64,000 nucleotides of DNA from Fomitopsis serialis (lineage: Eukaryota > Basidiomycota > Agaricomycetes > Polyporales > Fomitopsidaceae): contig NW_025955056.1 of assembly GCF_022376445.1 (NCBI RefSeq), positions 1 through 64,000 of the forward strand, in the 5' to 3' direction. The position numbers and the translations under genes are program-made. Positions 56,853-64,000 of the stretch are shown here, in pieces (position 1 is the stretch's first letter; every line of letters starts with the position of its first letter). The notes under the pieces are model-generated. The model was given only the letters and a program-made list of their open reading frames with translations. It was not told the origin of the DNA and searched no databases.

Positions 56853-58105
56853 CGCGCACCAGGACCCCCGAAAATTGGCTGAAAGGCCTGAGCCTAATCC
56901 AGACAGATTTTGGATAATTTTAGGCCTTGGCCGGATCGGAATCCAGACAAAAAGCACCATTTGGTGGTCATGCCCGATCTCTTAGTCCAGACATTTCCCT
57001 GATAGTAGATCTGGTCGGATACCTGTCCAGACAAGTACATAGAGATACACGGTGGCGCCGCTGGTGTCTTATGTGTAAATATTCGGTGCCTAAAATGATT
57101 CATCCTTACGTGTAATATGTTGGTAATATGTGTTTCGATTTACGAGCAAACTCCGTATGGCAATGCCTGACTGGCGACTTGCTGTCTGTTAAGTTCAGCA
57201 AACGTACGGACTCAATGCAAGGTGACATCATCCAAGAGAAGCACCATGTAATGCCAGCCATGCAGTTGGTTAGAATTGATTGTATGGTCCCGGAGAATTC
57301 AATACAGTCTATGCCTTTCACTCAATGACACAGAAATACATACAAATAGTAACCTAGGAAGAGGATTAGTAGACTATGTAGTTTGACTGTCACCGTCGAG
57401 AATGCTATCCAGAGCCCTAGAAGAGCAATACAGACAAAAAAATCGGTTTTATAGAGGCCTGATCCATCAATCCAGACAAAAAATACGAATTTGAAGGCCT
57501 GATCCAGCAATCCAGACAAAATTGTAAAATCTGAGGCATGATTCCGTAATCCAGACAATTAAGGTATCATGACCGACATGCCGGATGGCAATCCAGACAT
57601 TTTGGCGTTCGGACGTCCAGACGTTTTTGCCAAAATCTGGGAGTCCCGGATCTGGCCTTTCAGCCAATTTTCGGGGGTCCTCGCGCACCACTCGCCGGGC
57701 TAACGTATCAGGCGACGCGTCTAACAACTGACTCGCCGAGTCTGCAACTAATACAAGCTCGGGGTCTAGCAGCGCATCTAAGTCCGGCGTGGGGATGCGT
57801 GGCAGGGCACGCATCCCGTGGGCTGGGGAGGGTCGACGGAATTGTTTGGCTGGGAATGACGTGTATCGTCCTTGGGTATCTCTAGTGCGACGGAGGAGCA
57901 CAGAAGACACGCCATACAATTGACATGACGGATACTCAGGCATCTCTCCATCAGGACCATCACCGCCTATATCTATGGATGTCCAATCCATACGCCGATG
58001 GTTGGCCGAGGTGCCAAATGGATCGCTACATGATCGCGTGAAGGTGCGGCCAGAGTCGTTATGTGGATGTAGGCCTCCTGCGGCCAGCGGGTACTTACTC
58101 GCCAC
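56775..58105 (-). pseudogene. Unrecognised reading frame interrupted by the 821-bp transposon
   Basis: From ATG at 58105 (MASKYPLAAGGLHPHNDSG..) the frame is open to the transposon edge (..DTLARRVVR). Across the insertion, with a single copy of the flanking duplication, it would continue DRETAVGARPDARRD to a stop near 56775. Composition is Pro/Arg/Asp-rich with no motif. It may be a real small gene hit by the element or a chance GC-rich frame. Confidence 0.25.
56861..57681. mobile_element. Non-autonomous DNA transposon, 821 bp, with 28-bp terminal repeats and directional subterminal repeats
   Basis: Left end 56861-56888 (aggacccccgaaaattggct...) is the exact reverse complement of 57654-57681. 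It is flanked by cgcgcacc at 56853-56860 and 57682-57689 (8 bp); because the terminal base is symmetric the duplication can also be read as 10 bp, tcgcgcacca. That fits a hAT (8) or a Mutator-like (9-11) element. About ten copies of (a/g)tccagac lie in the two subterminal regions (56895-57040 and 57465-57625), all on the plus strand. No transposase. A minus-strand reading frame continues on both sides of the insertion. Confidence 0.85.
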
Positions 58106-58419
58106 TTTCTATGCGACTGTCCGTTGTACTCACGTTACTCATGTGCGGCTAATGAGCCTACTAGGCCTCTGCCAGTGATCAAGAGCTGCGTGGTTGGACG
58201 GACGTGGTATGGCCCGAGGCTGAAGTAGCCTCGTCTTCGTTTCCGACTTCCCTACGATCCAAACCGTCGACACAGCAAGAGGCGGACCTGTCACCGGCGT
58301 CACGCTGTTCCCGGCGATGGGTACCACCGTCCACGACGTGTGAGGTGCCGGCTCGTCCGTCCGTCGCTCGATGCCTCGGTCGATCCGCCGTCACAAGCTC
58401 CAGCGAGGTATTTAGGCCG

Positions 58420-59101
58420 ATGCAAGTTGCGTCCAGCCCGCGCGCCATTCACAGGATACCCCCCGTCATGCTGCCAGTGTCCTTCACGAAGTTCCTCACC
58501 GGCGCAGTTCGTGTTGCCATGGTCATATTAGTATTGTTGGGAATACATACTATACGACTCCAACAAGAGATCATCATGAAGCTCAAGTTACTCGAGCTAA
58601 CGTATGTGGTGTCCGCTGTCAGTCGCTGGTCGAGGTTGACTCTATTATATTTGCAGCGCGCCACCAATCGTACATATGAACATCTCGCTCGCAATCCCTC
58701 ACGGAATACTCGTACCGCCGGGTACGACCATCAAATTCCTCGCATACACCCTCTCCAACACCACCGTACATCTTGTACCCGAGTTCGCTACTAGTACGCC
58801 GCCCATAGTCGCGGTGCCGCTGGAATCTCGTACCGAAGGTCGCGCGTCGGTCGCGCGGCTGACCGGCACCGATGCTATGCAGGACCCTGTAGTGGCATCC
58901 TGTGTCGTATTCCTGCTGTTCCTTATCGGAGCGGAGCTGAGCAGGCTGTGCAACGTGCGGATCCGCAGGTTTCTTGGTATACCTGTACCCGACGAAGAAA
59001 CTCGACTCGGTCACGATCGCTGCCGTGACCCCGCGAAACGCCGCAAGCAGCTCGAAGCGGAGGTGGAACGAATTCGCAGCAGGGTGAGACGTAAGCAGTG
59101 A
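58420..59101 (+). CDS. Dispersed paralogue of the small two-segment membrane protein
   Basis: Exons (58420 or 58468)-58601 and 58657-59101 give 192 aa from the second ATG. Order: membrane segment (AVRVAMVILVLLGIHTIRL), helix (QQEIIMKLKLLEL), phase-2 intron, then TAPPIVHMNISLAIPHGILVPPG.. (compare SAPIFLLEKPTFNIYFL at 33528), a ~95-residue linker, a second membrane segment (VVASCVVFLLFLIGAELSRL) and a basic coiled tail (RRKQLEAEVERIRSRVRRKQ). Layout, intron position and intron phase match the cluster genes at 33.0 and 39.4 kb although sequence identity is low. It is on the opposite strand and has no RING or coiled-coil partner next to it. Confidence 0.55.
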
Positions 59102-59383
59102 TATATCTTCGTGTCCAAGTTGGCCGTGCTCAAGTTCCCTCACAGTGTTGCAAGAGTTGAGTCGCCCAGTATCATGAGTCGCGCGTTTTTCTTCGAGTCG
59201 GACCGTCTCCTATCGATATGTTTCGTCTAGCATAGTTGTGTGTTTGTATTTCGTGGCACCAAGCATGATGAAGGGTCCCATCTCCCGTACGCTTGGCACA
59301 TGCATGAACGCTCATGAACGTCACGGTATTTGCGCGAGCCGCAGACAAGGTATGCACTATAGCTAATTGTACTCACAGACGGC

Positions 59384-59426
59384 GCCAGTGCCAGTGGTTG
59401 GCTCCAAGCCTCCGACTGGCACTGGC
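59384..59426. repeat. Short inverted repeat (12-bp arms)
   Basis: gccagtgccagt at 59384-59395 and actggcactggc at 59415-59426, perfectly complementary, loop 19 nt. A further ccactggca lies just downstream. Possibly a fold-back remnant; no function assigned. Confidence 0.6.
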
Positions 59427-59775
59427 ATCCGCTGCCACTGGCAGAGTGATCTGGACCGTGCGACTGACATCTCGATCGCCTGCCGTTGGCTAGGGTCATG
59501 CCGTTCAATGAATAGCTCACGGTGCTTTCTTCGCCGGTCAATAAAATAGTTTACTACTTGGATTTCCAGAGGCCTGCTTCGGCGACACATTTCTGATCGT
59601 AAGGCGGTAAGTTGTGCACACTGGATCACCTGTTGCTCCTGTGTGGCTAAAATTGGGAGCGTGTAGCGATTCATCACCCATGTTATACCGACAACGATCT
59701 TGTGCTAGTATAAGAATCACTTCTCATTCTATTGGGACACAACAGAACCATGTCGCCTTGCAGCTGGTCAACATG

Positions 59776-60800
59776 GTGCGACGGGCCTCATCAATGCCAT
59801 GGTTGGAGAGCGACCGCGCCGTGTGCCGGCGCAGGACAATGGTACGTGGGGGCGTGCATCACGGGAGGATGAACCGTAGCAGGCCGCGCGCCGCAAAGAC
59901 TGTGACCGGATTGCGATATCGTGTATGCAACGTGTGCTCTGACATCGGGGATGTGCTTCACGTGTACCATAGCGTCGTGGCAGAATTTGTCAGTCAATTC
60001 GTTGCTATGTGTGCGGAAAACTGTACTCACCGCGTGAGGCGGTTTCGACGCGCAACCCCAGTCGATAAGATATGCTCGGGAGGCCTGGTCGTTGAAGAGG
60101 ACGTTCGAAAGAGTGGAGTGTTGGTGAAGCCAGTGAGTGTTGCGGTAAGTGTGTAGGATTGTGTTCGTCGCGATGTTGACGGCGTGTTCCAACAGCTCCC
60201 AACATTGCTGAGGGTTGTGTCGCACATGCGCGTACGCGGACGTTTGGTTGAACCGTTTGCCTGGCGATGGCTTCACGATGATCCACTTATCGTTATGGTG
60301 GTCCGAACCCTTCAACCACAGAGCACCGACCTGAGTAGACGTGTTAACTTTGCACAAGAGAGGCGAGAGGGAGCGTAAGGAACGTACGGCGGCAGTCGCC
60401 TGGATCTCTTGTTCAGATATTAACGCCTTGGCGTACCCGCCCTTATATTTGCCTGCGACGACTTTATACACGACGCCGTGCTCGCCTTGCTCTTCGTTCT
60501 TCCGCACTTTGAACTTCAAGTTCTTCTTATCGACCCACAGTGTCAGGTCATCTGCAGTGGTTAAACTGTCAACATGCAGTGATGCTTGGGCATGACCGAG
60601 CAGAACGTACGTGACGGTGGCCCATGCGACGAAGCACGCGAAAGGTCGCGGACTGGGAGCTCAAAGGACTGTTCATACAAACAGTCAGCGCTTGAATCGA
60701 TATTCTGGCCAGTCTATTCCATGCTTACCGTGCCCTGGACGACCGGTGCAGCCCATGCTGTAACACACAAGGCGATCAACGAGGAAATAAAGAGTCGCAT
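59776..60800 (-). CDS. Secreted kinase-fold protein, catalytic Asp replaced by His
   Basis: Exons 60800-60729, 60668-60611 and 60551-60031 splice in frame; a 3' exon after a donor gtgagt at 60030 is uncertain (best acceptor near 59943). The start MRLFISSLIALCVTAWAAPVVQG is a classic signal peptide. The kinase core follows: Gly-loop EQGEHGVVYKVV, beta-3 Lys in GGYAKAL, helix-C Glu in SEQEIQA, HAVNIATNTILHTYRNT, the catalytic loop LHQHSTLSNVLFND (H-x-H where H-x-D is expected; the Asn is kept) and the DFG-equivalent LIDWGCASKP. Small for a kinase (about 220-275 aa), with a very short C-lobe. Resembles fungal eukaryotic-like kinases in the catalytic segment. Either a pseudokinase or an atypical enzyme outside the cytosol. 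Confidence 0.6.
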
Positions 60801-60959
60801 GGAAAGATGATCGTCAACGATGCGAACGAAACTCAAGATGAGGATAGAGAAGATAAAGATAAAGAGAAGGGAAGAGTTGAAGACGAATGCAATACTAGAG
60901 GAGGAGGACCAGCCAAGCTCGATTTGCAGTTCATCGTGCGCCCTCTTTATGGGTCGCTG

Positions 60960-61180
60960 GAAGTGTGATCCACCGCCTGTCACCGTGCGTTCTGCATGAC
61001 CGTGAATTCATGTCCCTGATCTTGCTCTGATCGCACCATCAATAGTTGTAGTGCTCTTCTTGCCGATATGATGGAAGCATAGCCAATCATGGCCGAGTGT
61101 GTCCGAGTTGCTCAACTCTAAGATGCGATCTTGATCGCAATTTCGATTGCGGTCGGCCCTCAGCGCGTGGCGCACGCGGA
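60960..61180. repeat. Dispersed repeat, copy 1
   Basis: Shares gatatgatggaagcatagcca, ttgctcaactcta, gatcttgatcgcaattt and gcggtcgg blocks with 61790-61990. The left part (gcatgaccgtgaat.catg..ctgatc) also matches 63220-63260. Confidence 0.6.
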
Positions 61181-61789
61181 GGTAGACTCGGACATGCTCG
61201 ACGGAGGCAAGCTGCGCGAGCGGGGCCATCCGGACATCGAGCGCGTCTTCGCATCCAGAGATCACTGGCAGAGCGCAGCCCAGGGCGGCAGCTCGGCCAC
61301 GTAGGACTCGACTGATAGGCAAGCATTCATGATGAGTCGCCTGGCCACCGAAGCTTTACGCTCGAAATAAGTACTAGGGGCAGCGAATGTCTTTGGGCTC
61401 GGATGAGAATAGCAAGCCGACGTACGCGTAAGACAGCATCATGATGCATTATGTAACTTCCCGTTGACTTTCATCTGCAACTCCGTTCTGGCTTTGTTGT
61501 CGTTGATTGGCGGCTGGCGTTGAATACCATCGCTTGTTTCGTAGTGTTGGTGAAGGCAAAGTTCATCGAGCCCGTGTCCATAGATCATAGACAACGATGC
61601 ACGAGCAGACCTCGGTGAGCCATCGTCGAGGTCTATGCCGATGGTCTAGGCCTCACAAGGACGTCCTTTCGGTCGCCCGTTTCCCCATGCTCCCTTTCGA
61701 CTCGGCATGCCGCATGCATGCTTCAAGTCGTAAAACCATGTCAGACCATGCCTTTGATCACACTGATTGGAGTTCTCTGAATCACACCT

Positions 61790-61990
61790 TAGGCTGTTCT
61801 TGCCGGTATTTCCTGATATGATGGAAGCATAGCCAGTCGCATGGTCGGGTGTGTCTTCCGACAGAGGAGGTGGAGGAGGAGGAGAAGAGGAGAGAGAATC
61901 CCGTTTTGCTCAACTCTAAATTGCGATCTTGATCGCAATTTAGATCGCGGTCGGTCCCGGTCAGCGCTTGGCACGCGCAAGCAAGGATTC
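61790..61990. repeat. Dispersed repeat, copy 2, with near-perfect palindrome
   Basis: Contains aaattgcgatc-tt-gatcgcaattt (61918-61941), a perfect 11-bp inverted repeat with a 2-bp centre. It is followed by the same gcggtcgg.cc block as copy 1. A GA-rich insertion (gaggaggtggaggaggagga) separates the blocks here. Confidence 0.6.
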
Positions 61991-62119
61991 AGAGAAGCAA
62001 GGCAGCGTCCGAGCTCGGACGAACTCGCCGGGCTTCGCAGCGGCCCCCTCCTCGCGCAGCGGCCGCGGGTCGATGCAGTCATCACGCATCAGTACCGGCC
62101 GAAAGGAGTTGTTTCTCGA

Positions 62120-62705
62120 TAGGCTGTCGTGCGACGGGCCTCATCAATGTCATGGTTGGGGAGTGGCCGCGCCGCATGCCGTGTGGGACATGTTGCTGTC
62201 GCCGCTAGCGCAGTCGGACGAGCTGTAAGTGCATCGTCGAATCCCTAAACCGTCGTTCTCAGAGCGTCGTGCAGTGACGGCGGGAGGGTAAAAGTGCCAG
62301 ACCGTAAAAACACCTATATTCTGAGTCAAGAGCACTGCAACGTCCCCAAGCATGGATATCCAACCTAAATGTCCGACAGGCCTTGTAGTACTCGCGCCAC
62401 ACACTGTGACATGACACAAGCACGCTGTGGCTGGAATTTCTGGCGATACCACAACGGTCGCGCGGCTGGCAGCATCCCCCGAAGCCTCCAGAGCTCCAGC
62501 GACTACGAACGCCTCTGGTGGCGCGCGGAGATGTATTGTACGGATGGACGGCTCGCCGCAGCCTGAGGATGACGCGCGGGGACGTATTGTACGGACGGAA
62601 GCCCCGGCGCAGGGTGGCGCGCGGGGGCCGCGGGGGGGGGGGGGGGGGGGGGAAAGACTGGAGCCCGACACCGTGTGTGTCACTTCTGCTCTGACAGTGC
62701 TACCC
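62120..62705. other. Duplicated kinase 3' flank split by ~0.5 kb of extra sequence
   Basis: 62129-62200 matches 59769-59840 (gtgcgacgggcctcatcaatg..catggttgg). From 62706 the match to 59950 onward resumes. The intervening sequence has no gene and includes a run of 21 G at 62632-62652. Confidence 0.5.
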
Positions 62706-63215
62706 ATCTTCACGTGTACCATAGCGTCGCGGCAGAATCTATTCAGTCAACTGGTCGCTATGTGTGCGGAAAGCTGTACTCACCACGTGAGCCTGTTTCG
62801 ACGCACGTCCCCAGTCGATAAGATATGCTCGGGAGGCCTGGTCGTTGAAGAGGACGTTCGTCACAACGGGATCTTTGTGAAGCCAGCCAGTGCGGTGGTA
62901 AATGTTTAGGATTGCGTCCGTCGCGACGTCTACGGCGTGGTCCAGCAGCGCCCAACATTGCTGCGGGTTGTGTCGCACACGCGCATACGCGGACGTGGTG
63001 TCGAGGCATTTGCCTGGCGATCATCCAATTCCGGTGTTGGTCGTCCAGACCGCACTTCCACAGAGCTCCGACCTGAGTAGACGTGTCAAGTTTGCACAAG
63101 CGAGGCGAGAGAGAACGTAGGGAACGTACGGCGGAAGTCGCCTCGACCTCATGTGGAGTGATCCTCGTCTTGGCGTACCCGCCCTTAAATTTGCCGTCGA
63201 GGTGGAAGGGCGATC
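62706..63215 (-). pseudogene. Truncated, frameshifted duplicate of the secreted kinase-fold gene
   Basis: Lacks the signal peptide and Gly-loop; homology starts at GKFKGGYAK. An 11-bp deletion relative to the intact copy (lost between two atcg strings) near 63025 shifts the frame between NWMIA and the GK..TSAYARVRHNPQQCW block. The catalytic loop here is LHKDPVVTNVLFND, with the canonical H-x-D and Asn, and LIDWGRASK follows. So the broken copy has the standard catalytic Asp that the intact copy has lost. Confidence 0.7.
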
Positions 63216-64000
63216 CACCCCTTGCGGTCGCATGACCGTGAATCCATGCCTCTGATCACACAGACAACAATTTGAGTGCTCTGAATCCCTCTTCAGGCTT
63301 GCCTTCGGCTCTTCTTACCGATATGCCTGATGATGGGAGCATGGACAATCATGATCGAGTGTGTTGTCGGCGTGCAAACTTGTATCCGGGTAACTCCCCT
63401 GTCACTGTGTGTTGGCAACGATGAGCACTGGTGCGAATATGAAGTAGACTCGGACGTGCTCACATGTGATGCTCTATGCCTCTCCATCGACTGGGACCTA
63501 TGCATTGAGGCTTGCATAGTGATGGCTAGTCGCTCGAGTCGCTCGGCACCGACTCGGATATCCCGAGTAGGACGGTGCCACAACGTTGCAACGTTGAACC
63601 TTTGAACGCCGGTCAAGTGCAAGTGCTACATAAGTCTGGACAAGCCACAGACGACCTGCTGCGAGTGCACTCTGCTACTATCGATTTTGAGTCCGCTCTG
63701 TGTGCCTCAAGTGTGCCTAGCTCCGTTGTTAGTATGATTCGGCCACCTAAAGATCTGAGCAGCGAGTGGAATAATCTTACGTTAGGCTCATTTGGACGGC
63801 ACATGCGTGGGTAATAGCCGGGTTCGAGTAGTCATGCATTAATGCTGCAGTCCTCGAGCTTCAAAGCTTCATACCTGGCAGTGCCAGCGCACCATTGAGT
63901 CATTCCGCCTAGCCAATGCGGCGAGAATGCCAAGAGTAAGAGAATGCACAGCAAACCAGTGATGAGGAGGACATCCGGCGAGCAGAGTGAACGAGCATCA
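63216..64000. other. Repeat-rich terminal stretch without a supported gene
   Basis: The left part (63220-63360) belongs to the dispersed repeat family (gcatgaccgtgaatccatg, cttaccgatatg..gatgggagcatgg). Beyond 63400 several short frames exist but none resembles a protein. Confidence 0.45.

Overview
The window is nuclear DNA of a filamentous basidiomycete, most likely a polypore-type agaricomycete. The evidence is the dense short GT-AG introns (about 50-60 nt), a secreted sedolisin, a SUN/Sad1 protein, an HSPA12-type Hsp70, agaricomycete-style coiled-coil proteins, and a Tad-like LINE next to non-autonomous DNA transposons. No rRNA, tRNA or CRISPR array was seen. All coordinates and splice sites were read by eye.

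Left arm (1-6.9 kb): LTR-like or low-complexity sequence rich in TTCGAA, then a LINE reverse-transcriptase ORF. The 3' UTR of the LINE is split by a 1,877-bp hAT-type non-autonomous element (8-bp target duplication); the LINE ends in A27 at 6892. Housekeeping block (7.5-25.4 kb): sedolisin peptidase (with a one-base frameshift), sugar transporter, proline iminopeptidase, a tandem pair of MYND-finger genes (the first internally deleted), a SUN-domain nuclear-envelope protein and a C2-domain cytokinesis-type protein.

Most unusual region (25.7-41 kb, all minus strand): a three-gene membrane cluster present twice in the same order. Each copy has (i) a small protein with two membrane segments, (ii) a multi-pass membrane protein with a split-exon C3HC4 RING and (iii) a membrane-anchored long coiled coil. 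The RING genes of the two copies both splice to 510 codons with an identical 25-nt exon. The duplicated unit carries the last exon of the neighbouring coiled-coil/AT-hook gene as a relic, which marks a breakpoint. The second coiled-coil gene is degenerate and contains three large hairpins. A third, dispersed paralogue of the small gene lies at 58.4 kb and keeps the same phase-2 intron.

Right part (41-64 kb): the coiled-coil/AT-hook gene, a Met/Gly-rich protein, a 4.8-kb gene that joins an HSPA12-like Hsp70 ATPase to a long repeat and coiled-coil tail, a 265-bp MITE with perfect 22-bp inverted repeats, a coiled-coil protein, two degraded multi-pass membrane genes, and an 821-bp transposon with 28-bp terminal repeats that interrupts a reading frame. 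Last comes a kinase-fold gene with an apparent secretion signal and a His in place of the catalytic Asp; its truncated, frameshifted duplicate nearby keeps the Asp. The final 3 kb are repeat-rich.
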